Below the pieces are notes generated by a model. The model did no database searches. It was not told the DNA's origin and saw only the letters and a list, made by a program, of their open reading frames with translations. A stretch of DNA of 9,476 nt from Clostridiaceae bacterium (GTDB lineage Bacteria > Bacillota > Clostridia > Oscillospirales > Acutalibacteraceae), in contig CAJGDU010000036.1 of assembly GCA_904502175.1 (NCBI GenBank), forward strand, positions 1-9,476. Direction: 5' to 3'. The position numbers were made by a program, and so were the translations under genes. This document shows positions 1 to 7,128 of the stretch, piece after piece (position 1 is the stretch's first letter; every line of letters starts with the position of its first letter).

Positions 1-282
1 AACGTTGTCGCAGTCCGCCAGCGTCTCCTCCAGGATGGGGAACAGCCGCCGGTCCAGCTCGATGGCCACGACCTTCGCGGCCCGCTGCGCGAGCTCGACG
101 GTCAGGACGCCGATGCCGGGCCCGACTTCGATGACGCCGTACTCCGGCCCGGGGACCGCCGCCTCCGCCATGCGGGGACAGACGCCCGGGTTGATGAGAA
201 AGTTCTGTCCGAGGGCCTTCGAGAACCGGAAGCCGTTCTTCTCGAGCAGGGCTTTGATTTCCGCGGGGGAAGATAAGTTCAT
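1..282 (-). CDS. rsmA: 16S rRNA (adenine(1518)-N6/adenine(1519)-N6)-dimethyltransferase, N-terminal part, cut by left edge
   Basis: RsmA (KsgA) uses S-adenosylmethionine to dimethylate two adjacent adenines in the 3' hairpin of 16S rRNA during late small-subunit assembly in the cytoplasm. The 94 codons present translate from the reverse strand without interruption. They show the family landmarks in order: GQNFL at residues 25-29, the Rossmann SAM-binding glycine loop EVGPGIGVLT at 52-61, and the acidic end of strand 2 in VVAIELD at 71-77, which contacts the SAM ribose in this family. The catalytic NLPY-type motif would lie beyond the window, so completeness cannot be judged. The ATG follows a GGAGGT ribosome binding site (complement of 287-292) at normal spacing. 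The gene begins 14 nt after the glycosyltransferase stop codon and is probably cotranscribed with it. Identification is firm; only the 3' part is missing. Confidence 0.93.
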   Translation of the reverse strand, partial: MNLSSPAEIKALLEKNGFRFSKALGQNFLINPGVCPRMAEAAVPGPEYGVIEVGPGIGVLTVELAQRAAKVVAIELDRRLFPILEETLADCDNV

Positions 283-296
283 GGGGACCTCCGTCT

Positions 297-1409
297 TCAG
301 CCGAGGCGTTTCATGCACTCGGCGATGGCCGTCTTCAGGTAGTGTCCGGAACGCAGGTCCGCGGAGACCGCGGCGGCGTTCTCACACATGGTCCGGTACT
401 CCGCGTCGGAGAGGGCCGCGATGGCGTCCCCCGCCTCCAGCAGCGTGGACACGGCGATGCCGGCGCCCCGGGCCAGGACGAACCGGGAAATGGCCGACTT
501 GTCCCAGACGATGACCGGGAAGCCGCACATGAGGTACAGGGACGTCTTGTGCGGGTCGTTATACCGCAGGTAGTTGCCGTAGTTGCCGGCGCAGGTGTCG
601 ATGGACGTGCCGTCCCAGACGAGCCCGAAGTTGCCGTGCAGGTAGGCCGGCAGCTCGTCCGGCAGGAAGGAGCCGTTGTACACCGCGTTGGGCGTCTCGT
701 CCTTGTAGCCGACGCCGTAGAGCTGGAACCGGACCTTCGGCACGCGGCCGATGTCCTTGAGGTACCCGACCTTGTCCGAGTCGAGGTTGCCCGCGATGAT
801 GAGGTCGGCGCCCGGGGCGTCGAGGTTCGTGTCGTCGTCCTCTTCCCAGGGGCGATGCACCCGGAAGTCCGCCGGCATCCGGTAGTCGAAAATGTCGAGA
901 GACACGAGCCGCTCTTTCGGCACGCCCTCGCCCACCAGATAGTCGATCATGATATCGTTGTGGGCAATGACCAGGTCCGCCGCCTTCAGCACGGCCGACT
1001 CGTCCAGACGCTGCCGCACCCGGGTCTTGAAGGGCACCTCCGCCTCAATGAAGCGCAGCTTCTCGAGGTCGTGGATGAGCAGGACCACCCGCACGCCTCT
1101 GCCCCGCAGCTCCCGGAACAGTCTTCCGAGGAAAATGCAGTGGGAGATGGAGGGGAACTGGACCACGAGCGTGGCGCCCTCGCCGAGGTGGCTGAGCGCG
1201 TCTTTCCAGACTTTATAAGTGTTCCAGTGCTCCTGCAGAGAGGCGGCGATGGACGCGTTCTCGCCCTGGAAGGCAAGCGCTATCTTCACTTCCTCCATGC
1301 CGAGTTCCGCCAGTGTGAACTCGACGTCGGCGCGCGCCTTGTTGGTCGCGTTCTTGAGGTGGGCATCTTCCGGTTTCCGCTCGGAGATGTAATAACAGTT
1401 CTGGTACAT
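297..1409 (-). CDS. Gtf3-like glycosyltransferase (galactofuranosyl/glucosyltransferase type)
   Basis: This is a predicted cytoplasmic GT-B-like sugar transferase of 370 residues, resembling the Gtf3 and beta-1,6-galactofuranosyltransferase-like proteins that build surface glycans or glycosylate surface proteins in Firmicutes. Visible features are QFPSI near 84-88, a Rossmann strand RVVLLIHDLEKLR at 107-119, IAGNLDSDKVGYL at 205-217, and the family-like block GNYLRYNDPHKTSLYLMCG spanning 278-296 followed by PVIVW at 298-302. His287-Lys288 in this block probably belong to the donor pocket. There is no signal peptide or membrane helix. The length fits the family. The start follows AAAGGA about 9 nt upstream. 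It lies next to rsmA with no other glycan gene in view, so donor and acceptor cannot be deduced. Family assignment is from remembered motifs; substrate is unknown. Confidence 0.78.
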   Translation of the reverse strand: MYQNCYYISERKPEDAHLKNATNKARADVEFTLAELGMEEVKIALAFQGENASIAASLQEHWNTYKVWKDALSHLGEGATLVVQFPSISHCIFLGRLFRELRGRGVRVVLLIHDLEKLRFIEAEVPFKTRVRQRLDESAVLKAADLVIAHNDIMIDYLVGEGVPKERLVSLDIFDYRMPADFRVHRPWEEDDDTNLDAPGADLIIAGNLDSDKVGYLKDIGRVPKVRFQLYGVGYKDETPNAVYNGSFLPDELPAYLHGNFGLVWDGTSIDTCAGNYGNYLRYNDPHKTSLYLMCGFPVIVWDKSAISRFVLARGAGIAVSTLLEAGDAIAALSDAEYRTMCENAAAVSADLRSGHYLKTAIAECMKRLG

Positions 1410-1426
1410 AAGATAAAATCCTTTTT

Positions 1427-1471
1427 AAAATAATTCCCTCACGCGGCGGGCCGTGTGAGGGAGATTATTTT
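1427..1471 (-). terminator. Hairpin terminator after the membrane-protein gene, immediately ahead of the glycosyltransferase
   Basis: The arms 1436-1446 and 1451-1461 pair at 10 of 11 positions around a CGGG loop. Pairing extends through 1435/1462 and then, past a one-base bulge, into flanking AAAATAAT/ATTATTTT. Read on the minus strand, the GC-rich stem is followed by AATTATTTT, a plausible U-tract. It lies between the stop of the membrane-protein gene and the glycosyltransferase start. Its T-run ends less than 20 nt before that start codon, leaving no room for a full promoter in between. It may therefore act as a leaky terminator or attenuator. The plus strand also shows a T-rich end, but no plus-strand gene precedes it. 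Confidence 0.75.
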
Positions 1472-1523
1472 GAACGATTTGAATTCTGCTCGAATTAAAT
1501 AATGTGGATTGTCGCCTCGTTAA

Positions 1524-2309
1524 TTAGCCAGCGAAACCAGCAAGGACGTCGCTCAGGCAATCGGCAGCGGCAGCACCGGCTTTGGCGGTGGCACCGGCAG
1601 CGTTTGCGACGGAGTTGACGTTGCTGTCAGTAAGAGTGGCATCGGTGACGGTAGCAGTAGCATCCGCGATCTTGGCAAAGGAATCGACTGCAGACGAAGT
1701 CATAGCAGAGACTGTGTTCATGTCGATGCCGGCGCCGGAAAGAACGTCGTTGAGGATGGAACCAACGCCGCCAGCGTTGATATCGGTAAGAAGGCCATTC
1801 AGGGTGTCGCCCATGGGGGTGGCGCCGTGAATGATGGTGGCAAGGTCAGCAACCATACCAGTTGCAGAGCCGAGCATGGAGGTCAGGTAACCCATGAGGG
1901 CGCTGAGGTCCATATCACCAAGGCTGTTGAGAACACCAATGAGGATTTCCATCATTCTGGTCAGCTGCTCGGTAAGAACAGGCAGATAGGTGGTGGTCTC
2001 CGTAAGTGCTCCAAACATGGTGTTGAGTCCGCCGAAGAGGTTCTTCAGGAACGGGACTACGGTGTCGAGAATGGGATCCTGGTACCGAAGAAGTACAAAC
2101 AGAAGGAATCCGCCAACAATCAGCATACCGCCGGCAAGGACGAGAGCGATGATAGCAAGGATCAGTCTGATGTTGGATCTGCTTCTCAGCTTTTCTTGAT
2201 AATCCAAGGACTTGGTCAGACGCTGCGCCTCAAGGGTGTTGGACACTCTCATGAGAGCTTCGCCGATCATAGACTCCTCGGAGGAAATGGTGCGTCTCCT
2301 ATCGTCCAT
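1524..2309 (-). CDS. Unrecognised single-pass membrane protein
   Basis: I do not recognise this 261-residue protein. Residues 1-46 are polar and charged and look helical. Residues 49-74 form one strong transmembrane segment rich in Leu, Ile, Val and Gly, with LRSR just before it, so the N-terminus is predicted to be cytoplasmic and residues 75-261 external. The external part has hydrophobic helical stretches (about 85-160), then a low-complexity region rich in Ala, Thr, Ser, Gly and Asp, with an Ala-rich stretch around 236-249. There is no cleavable signal peptide, lipobox or sortase motif. The start follows GAGGGAGAG, and a promoter with a perfect extended -10 lies about 110 nt upstream. Codon use is less GC-biased than in the glg genes, with many AGA and T-ending codons. 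This may reflect different expression or origin. A role at the envelope is inference only. Confidence 0.8.
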   Translation of the reverse strand: MDDRRRTISSEESMIGEALMRVSNTLEAQRLTKSLDYQEKLRSRSNIRLILAIIALVLAGGMLIVGGFLLFVLLRYQDPILDTVVPFLKNLFGGLNTMFGALTETTTYLPVLTEQLTRMMEILIGVLNSLGDMDLSALMGYLTSMLGSATGMVADLATIIHGATPMGDTLNGLLTDINAGGVGSILNDVLSGAGIDMNTVSAMTSSAVDSFAKIADATATVTDATLTDSNVNSVANAAGATAKAGAAAADCLSDVLAGFAG

Positions 2310-2420
2310 TTCTCTCCCTCACTTTCACTAAAAATTTTGAGCAGAAATTTTTCATCCACTGAAGAAAGAAACTGTGGGTTGTCCGTTAGAAGAAGACGGA
2401 ACAATTTCTAATCGTTAGTC

Positions 2421-2450
2421 ATTATAGCACAATATTTTTATGTAACGCAA
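2421..2450 (-). promoter_or_regulatory. Sigma-A promoter of the membrane-protein gene
   Basis: On the minus strand there is TTGCGT (2445-2450), an 18-nt spacer, then a perfect TATAAT (2421-2426) preceded by TG one base upstream, which makes an extended -10. The weak -35 is compensated by the extended -10. The predicted leader to the ATG at 2309 is about 105 nt. Confidence 0.75.
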
Positions 2451-2566
2451 TAGTTTTTGCGCTTTTTCACACGTGTCAGGACTGCGGCGATGCGTCCCCC
2501 CGCGAAAGGGTCATCGATCGCCCGGAGACCCCCGCATTCTTTTGCGCATTTTCGACAATAAACACC

Positions 2567-2595
2567 TTGAACGACCCTCTTATTTCTGTTATTAT
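2567..2595 (+). promoter_or_regulatory. Sigma-A promoter of the glycogen operon
   Basis: TTGAAC (2567-2572) matches the -35 consensus at 4 of 6 positions. It is followed by a 17-nt spacer and TATTAT (2590-2595), 5 of 6 for the -10, with a TG dinucleotide making an extended -10. Transcription would begin near 2602, about 88 nt before glgB. This is the only good promoter seen ahead of glgBCDA. Confidence 0.75.
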
Positions 2596-2689
2596 TAAAC
2601 ATAGATGTAGGGTTTTTCCGGTCAATTTTCTGCGGAACTGACCCGCCGGCCGAAAGGGCCCGACTTTTTGTCTTCCGGAGGCTGTTTTT

Positions 2690-4660
2690 ATGGCTAAAAC
2701 AAACACCAATTTAGACCTCCCCGTCTACCTCTTCCACCAGGGAAACAACGCGAAAGCCTATGAGATCATGGGCTCTCACAAAGTGCCCGGAAAAGACCAG
2801 GTCGTCTTCCGGGTCTGGGCGCCCCACGCCACCGCCATCAGCGTGGTCGGCGACTTCAACGACTGGGACCCCTATGCCCTGCGCATGGAGAAGATATCCG
2901 ACGGCATCTGGGAGGCCACCGCCCCCGAAGGCGCCGTGGAAGAATACAGCATTTACAAGTATGCCATCGAGGCCAGAGACGGCCGCACCATCATGAAAGC
3001 CGACCCCTACGGCTACCACATGGAGACCCGTCCGGGCACGGCCACGAAGTTCTACGACATTGACAGCTGCTACTCCTGGGGCGATGAACAATGGCTCGAA
3101 GAGCGCGCAGCTACGCGCATTTACGACCGTCCGGTCAACATCTATGAAGTCCACGCGGGCTCCTGGAAACTCTATGAGGACGGCAACCCGCTGTCCTACC
3201 GGACGCTCGCCGACGAGCTCGTCCCGTACGTCGCCGACATGGGCTACACGCACATCGAGTTCATGCCCCTGTCCGAGTACCCGTTCGACGGCTCCTGGGG
3301 CTACCAGGTCTGCGGCTACTACGCCGCCACCTCCCGGTACGGCACGCCGGCCGACCTCATGTACCTCGTGGACAAGTGCCACCAGAACGGCATCGGCGTC
3401 ATCCTCGACTGGGTCCCCGCCCACTTCCCGAAGGACGCCTACGGCCTCTTCGAGTTCGACGGCGAGGCGTGCTACGAGTACGCCGACCCCCGCAAGGGCG
3501 AGCACAAGACCTGGGGCACCAAGGTCTTCGACTTCGGCAAGACGGAAGTTCAGAGCTTCCTCATCTCGAACGCCCACTTCTGGTTCGACAAGTACCACAT
3601 CGACGGCATCCGCGTGGACGCGGTCGCCTCCATGCTGTACCTGAACTACGACCGGAAGGACGGCGAGTGGATCCCGAACGTCAACGGCGGCTTCGAAAAC
3701 CTCGAGGCGGTCAACTTCCTGCAGAAGCTCAACGAGTCCATCTTCCGCGACCGGGGCGACGTCATGATGATCGCCGAAGAGTCCACCGCCTGGCCCAACG
3801 TCTCGAAGCCCACCTCCATCGGCGGCCTCGGCTTCAACTTCAAATGGAACATGGGCTGGATGAACGACGTCATCCGCTATTTCAACCTCGACGGTCTCAG
3901 CCGGAAGTACAACCACGACTGTCTGACCTTCTCCTTCTTCTACGCCTTCTCCGAGAACTTCGTCCTGCCCATCTCGCACGACGAAGTGGTCCACGGGAAA
4001 GGCTCCCTCATCAACAAGCACCCCGGCGACCCGAACGACCCGGAACAGTATGCCGAGAAGTTCGCCGGCGTCCGCTCCATGCTCGCCTACATGTATTCCC
4101 ACCCCGGCAAGAAACTGCTCTTCATGGGCAGCGAGTTCGGCCAGTTCAGCGAGTGGAACTACAAGAGCCAGCTCGACTGGAACCTTCTGGACTACGACAT
4201 GCACAGCAAGCTGCAGGCCTATGTCCGGGCCCTGAACACGTTCTACAAAGAGAACCCCGCGTTCTGGGAAGTGGACTACAGCTGGGAAGGCTTCGAATGG
4301 ATCATCCCGGACGACAACGCCAACTCGGTGCTGGCCTACAAGCGCAAGGACGCGGACGGCAACACGGTCTACGCCATCCTGAACTTCACGAAGGTGGACC
4401 GGGAGGGCTACCGGATGGGCGCGGAAGACGGCGTCTACGAAGTCGTCTTCGACTCGGACGACCCCGCCTTCGGCGGCACCGGCTGGTCCACCGCCGGCAA
4501 AGTCGAGTCCATCGACGAGCCCCTCCACTCCCAGGAGGCGTCCATATCCCTCAACATCGCCGGGAACTCGGCGCTGTTCCTGAAACGGATCGCGGCCAAG
4601 GACCGCACCCCCAAATGGAGCCCGGAGCACTCCGGCAGCTTCGCCTATCCCAAAAAATAA
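2690..4660 (+). CDS. glgB: 1,4-alpha-glucan branching enzyme, GH13 type
   Basis: GlgB cuts an alpha-1,4-glucan chain and re-attaches the piece through an alpha-1,6 bond, making the branches of glycogen. The 656 residues fit the family length. An N-terminal CBM48-like domain (about 34-115) contains VVFRVWAPHA and the GDFNDWD motif. It is followed by a (beta/alpha)8 GH13 barrel (about 150-520) and a C-terminal beta-sandwich (about 545-635). Catalytic elements are intact: nucleophile Asp310 in DGIRVDAVASMLY, acid/base Glu363 in MIAEEST, and Asp431 in PISHDEVVHGK. FMGSEFGQFSEWN at 478-490 is also typical. A polar tail of about 20 residues follows the last domain. The ATG is 8 nt after CGGAGG. It is the first gene of the glg operon, and glgC starts 33 nt after its stop codon. 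Very C-rich third positions match glgC, glgD and glgA. Confidence 0.97.
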   Translation: MAKTNTNLDLPVYLFHQGNNAKAYEIMGSHKVPGKDQVVFRVWAPHATAISVVGDFNDWDPYALRMEKISDGIWEATAPEGAVEEYSIYKYAIEARDGRTIMKADPYGYHMETRPGTATKFYDIDSCYSWGDEQWLEERAATRIYDRPVNIYEVHAGSWKLYEDGNPLSYRTLADELVPYVADMGYTHIEFMPLSEYPFDGSWGYQVCGYYAATSRYGTPADLMYLVDKCHQNGIGVILDWVPAHFPKDAYGLFEFDGEACYEYADPRKGEHKTWGTKVFDFGKTEVQSFLISNAHFWFDKYHIDGIRVDAVASMLYLNYDRKDGEWIPNVNGGFENLEAVNFLQKLNESIFRDRGDVMMIAEESTAWPNVSKPTSIGGLGFNFKWNMGWMNDVIRYFNLDGLSRKYNHDCLTFSFFYAFSENFVLPISHDEVVHGKGSLINKHPGDPNDPEQYAEKFAGVRSMLAYMYSHPGKKLLFMGSEFGQFSEWNYKSQLDWNLLDYDMHSKLQAYVRALNTFYKENPAFWEVDYSWEGFEWIIPDDNANSVLAYKRKDADGNTVYAILNFTKVDREGYRMGAEDGVYEVVFDSDDPAFGGTGWSTAGKVESIDEPLHSQEASISLNIAGNSALFLKRIAAKDRTPKWSPEHSGSFAYPKK

Positions 4661-4693
4661 TTTGAAACCAATATAGCTAAAGGAGTCCTACTT

Positions 4694-5920
4694 ATGGCAC
4701 GTAAAAACGAATGCATCGCCATGCTTTTGGCTGGCGGCCAGGGCAGCAGACTCGGCATCCTGACCCACAAGATCGCCAAACCTGCGGTCCCCTTCGGCGG
4801 AAAGTACCGTATCATCGACTTCCCGCTGTCCAACTGCGTCAACTCGGGCATCTTCACGGTCGGTGTCCTCACCCAGTATCAGCCCCTTGAGCTGAACGAC
4901 TACGTCGGCAACGGCGAACCCTGGGACCTCGACCGCACCGACGGCGGCGTCCACATCCTGTCCCCCTATCAGCAGATCGAGGGGACCGACTGGTACAAGG
5001 GCACCGCGAACGCCATCTACCAGAACATCCACTTTATCGACAAGTACGACCCCGAATACGTCGTCGTGCTGTCCGGCGACCACATCTACAAGATGGACTA
5101 CGCCGACATGCTGGCCTTCCACAAACAGCAGGAAGCGGCCTGCACCATCGCCATGCGCGAAGTCGAGTGGAAAGAGGCCTCCCGTTTCGGCCTCATGCTC
5201 GTGAACGAGGACGGCACCATCTCCGAGTTCGAGGAGAAACCTGCCAACCCGCGCAGCAACAAGGCCTCCATGGGCATTTACATCTTCACCTGGGAGAAAC
5301 TGCGTGCCTATCTCATCGCCGATGAAGAAAACCCGAACTCCTCCAACGACTTCGGTCACGACGTCATTCCCGCCATGCATGAAGCCGGCGAGAAGATGGT
5401 CGCGTACCAGTTCGACGGCTACTGGAGAGACGTCGGTACCATCGAGAGTCTCTGGGAAGCCAACATGGACATCCTGTCCCCCGCTTCGGGCATCAACCTG
5501 AACGACCCGCAGTGGAAGATCTACGCGAGAAGCCCCAGCGCCGCCCCGCAGTACATCGCCGACGGTGCCGAGGTCGCCAACTCCATGGTCACCGAGGGCT
5601 GCTCCGTCGAAGGCAAGGCCGACTTCTCGGTCCTGTTCCCGAACGCTTCCGTCGAAGAGGGCGCCAGCGTCAAATATTCCATCATCATGCCGGGCGCCGT
5701 TGTCAAGAAGGGCGCATCGGTCCAGTACTCCATCGTCGCCGAGGGCGCCGTCATTGAAGAAGACGCCAAAGTCGGCGCGGGCCCTGACGAGACCGACCCC
5801 GACAGCTGGGGCGTCGCCGTCATCGGCGAAAACATCACCATCGGCAAGGGCGCGACCATCCCGGCCAATGTCATGGTCAACGAGAACGTAGAGGAGGGCA
5901 CGAACTATGAGAGCAAATAA
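4694..5920 (+). CDS. glgC: Glucose-1-phosphate adenylyltransferase, catalytic subunit
   Basis: GlgC makes ADP-glucose and pyrophosphate from ATP and glucose-1-phosphate, the committed step of bacterial glycogen synthesis. Its 408 residues contain the nucleotide loop [10 protein letters not shown] (11-20) and [20 protein letters not shown] (28-47). The metal-binding catalytic Asp129 is in [10 protein letters not shown], and the sugar-phosphate-binding Lys182 is in [24 protein letters not shown] is at 243-257. The C-terminal third (about 285-400) is a left-handed beta-helix made of hexapeptide-like repeats. All residues usually needed for activity are present, so this is the working subunit. 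The start follows AAAGGAG. The last 14 nt overlap glgD, which points to translational coupling and co-assembly. Allosteric behaviour cannot be read from sequence. Confidence 0.97.
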   Translation: MARKNECIAMLLAGGQGSRLGILTHKIAKPAVPFGGKYRIIDFPLSNCVNSGIFTVGVLTQYQPLELNDYVGNGEPWDLDRTDGGVHILSPYQQIEGTDWYKGTANAIYQNIHFIDKYDPEYVVVLSGDHIYKMDYADMLAFHKQQEAACTIAMREVEWKEASRFGLMLVNEDGTISEFEEKPANPRSNKASMGIYIFTWEKLRAYLIADEENPNSSNDFGHDVIPAMHEAGEKMVAYQFDGYWRDVGTIESLWEANMDILSPASGINLNDPQWKIYARSPSAAPQYIADGAEVANSMVTEGCSVEGKADFSVLFPNASVEEGASVKYSIIMPGAVVKKGASVQYSIVAEGAVIEEDAKVGAGPDETDPDSWGVAVIGENITIGKGATIPANVMVNENVEEGTNYESK

Positions 5921-7040
5921 TGTGCTTGGCATCATCCATTCGCAGGCCTACGATTCCACCATCCGGGAACTCACGACCATGCGGACCGTGGCCTCCGTTC
6001 CCTTCGGCTGCCGCTACCGCTTCATCGACTTCCCCCTGTCCAACATGGTGAACGCCGGCATCACCGAAGTCGGCATCATCACGAAAGAAAACTACCAGTC
6101 CCTCATGGACCACATCGGCTCCGGCAAACCCTGGGACCTCGCACGGAAACGCGAAGGCCTGTACCTTCTGCCCCCGTACAACACGTCCGCCTCTGCCGCC
6201 GCCGGCCGGAACAACCGCATCGACTCGCTCTACAGCAACCTCGATTTCCTGCGCAAGTCCCGCCACGAATATGTCGTCATCACGGACTCCAACGCGGTCT
6301 ACAATTTCGACTTCGGCGATCTGTTCGCGTTCCACACCGAGCAGGAGGCCGACATCACCATCGCCTACAAACACGGCAGGCTGCCGGCGCTGAAGAACAT
6401 CCAGATCCTCAACATGGACGCTGACAAGCGCGTCAAAGATGTGACCATCGGCACGCCCGAGTCCGGTCCCGAGGAAGTCGACTATTCCTTCAACATCTAT
6501 GTCATGCGCAAGTCCCTGCTCGAGTACCTCATCCAGGGCGCGGTCGCGCACAACAAGACCTCCTTCTCCAAGGACGTCATCCAGGCCCAGGTGGCCGCCG
6601 GCGACCTCAAGATCGTCGGCTATGAGATCGAGGGCTTCGCCGAAATGATCGACTCCCTCAAGACGTATTACGACGTCAGCATGGAACTTCTGAAACCGGA
6701 GAACCGCAAGGCCCTCCTGAACCCGAAGAACTCCATTGCCACGAAGATCGCCGACAACGTTCCCACCCTCTACGGAGAGAATTCCAAAACCGGGAACTCG
6801 CTCATCGCCGACGGCTGCACCATTGAGGGCACCGTGGAGAACTCGCTGCTCTTCCGCGGCGTCGTCGTCGAGAAGGGCGCTGTCGTCAAGAACTCCATCC
6901 TCATGCAGGGCACAGTGGTCCACGCAAATGCCACGGTCAACAGCATCGTCACCGACAAGAACGTGACCATTTCCGCGAACCGCACCCTGTCCGGCGACCC
7001 GTCCTATCCCATCTACTTTACAAAGAACATTGTCGTCTGA
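5907..7040 (+). CDS. glgD: GlgD, non-catalytic ADP-glucose pyrophosphorylase paralogue/regulatory subunit
   Basis: GlgD is a GlgC paralogue of Firmicutes that associates with GlgC and changes its activity. The fold is clearly shared: [20 protein letters not shown] (33-52) parallels GlgC, KPWDL is at 74-78, and residues from about 295 form a hexapeptide-repeat beta-helix. The catalytic features have decayed. The GGxGxR triphosphate loop is replaced by [12 protein letters not shown] by TDSN (126-129), the EKPANP lysine motif is absent, and the DVGT block has become EMIDS. At 377 residues it is shorter than GlgC. The start lies inside the 3' end of glgC, with GAGGAGG (5891-5897) 9 nt upstream, so translation is probably coupled to give matched subunit amounts. 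A hairpin and 88 nt separate it from glgA. Confident as GlgD; heteromer formation here is inferred from the family. Confidence 0.95.
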   Translation: MRANNVLGIIHSQAYDSTIRELTTMRTVASVPFGCRYRFIDFPLSNMVNAGITEVGIITKENYQSLMDHIGSGKPWDLARKREGLYLLPPYNTSASAAAGRNNRIDSLYSNLDFLRKSRHEYVVITDSNAVYNFDFGDLFAFHTEQEADITIAYKHGRLPALKNIQILNMDADKRVKDVTIGTPESGPEEVDYSFNIYVMRKSLLEYLIQGAVAHNKTSFSKDVIQAQVAAGDLKIVGYEIEGFAEMIDSLKTYYDVSMELLKPENRKALLNPKNSIATKIADNVPTLYGENSKTGNSLIADGCTIEGTVENSLLFRGVVVEKGAVVKNSILMQGTVVHANATVNSIVTDKNVTISANRTLSGDPSYPIYFTKNIVV

Positions 7041-7054
7041 TAAACTTAACACAA

Positions 7055-7080
7055 GGGAGGCTGAGCACTGCCAGCCTCCC
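7055..7080 (+). other. Perfect 9-bp hairpin between glgD and glgA
   Basis: GGGAGGCTG (7055-7063) and CAGCCTCCC (7072-7080) pair perfectly around an 8-nt loop. The following bases CTTCCTGAAA are not a U-tract, so a classical terminator is unlikely. Candidate roles are an mRNA processing or stabilising element, or a partial block that lowers glgA expression. No convincing promoter lies between it and glgA. Confidence 0.6.
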
Positions 7081-7128
7081 CTTCCTGAAAGCATTTCGAA
7101 CGAACTATGACTTGGAGGACCCCGTCTT

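Larger units (their letters stand above)
2310..2689. other. Divergent intergenic region with two back-to-back promoters and two structured leaders
   Basis: This 380-nt gap separates the minus-strand membrane-protein gene from glgB. I see no credible gene in it. It holds a minus-strand promoter (2421-2450) and a plus-strand promoter (2567-2595), about 115 nt apart. The minus-strand leader (about 105 nt) contains a bulged hairpin with arms 2379-2386 and 2396-2404. The glgB leader (about 88 nt) contains a hairpin with arms 2620-2624 and 2639-2643 and an inner TTTC/GGAA helix. After it come a short GGCC-GAAAG-GGCC hairpin (2648-2660), a T5 run at 2665-2669, and the ribosome binding site at 2676-2681. 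The block 2470-2560 is GC-rich with the 8-bp palindrome ACACGTGT near 2470; I cannot assign it a function. No convincing CcpA (cre) site was found. Confidence 0.6.

Noticed and set aside
5..1433. Plus-strand frames of 169 and 363 codons at the left end.
   Set aside because: They lie opposite clear rsmA and glycosyltransferase genes and have shadow-like composition.
1827..2411. A 194-codon plus-strand frame opposite the membrane-protein gene.
   Set aside because: The minus-strand frame has a transmembrane segment, ribosome binding site, promoter and terminator. The plus-strand frame has none of these and runs through the opposing promoter leader.
2450..2480. Possible catabolite-response (cre) element around TTTTTGCGCTTTTTCACA.
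   Set aside because: The arms do not have cre spacing or symmetry, and the match is limited to a GCGCTTT core.
2476..2709. A 77-codon minus-strand frame opposite the glgB promoter and leader.
   Set aside because: It starts inside glgB, covers the promoter and leader, has no ribosome binding site that I can see, and its product has no recognisable feature.
2711..4630. A 639-codon open frame antisense to glgB, and similar long antisense frames over glgC (4688-5935), glgD (5877-7226) and glgA (7138-8412).
   Set aside because: The sense genes use almost only C or G at third positions, which removes stop codons from the antisense frame. The antisense products are Val/Gly/Asp/Ala-rich without recognisable domains and no start sites stand out.
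3376..4665. A 429-codon plus-strand frame inside glgB and a 487-codon one spanning glgA's end and the XRE gene (7809-9272).
   Set aside because: The products are Arg/Pro/His-rich, as expected for a shifted frame of GC-rich genes. The second crosses a strong terminator and a convergent gene.
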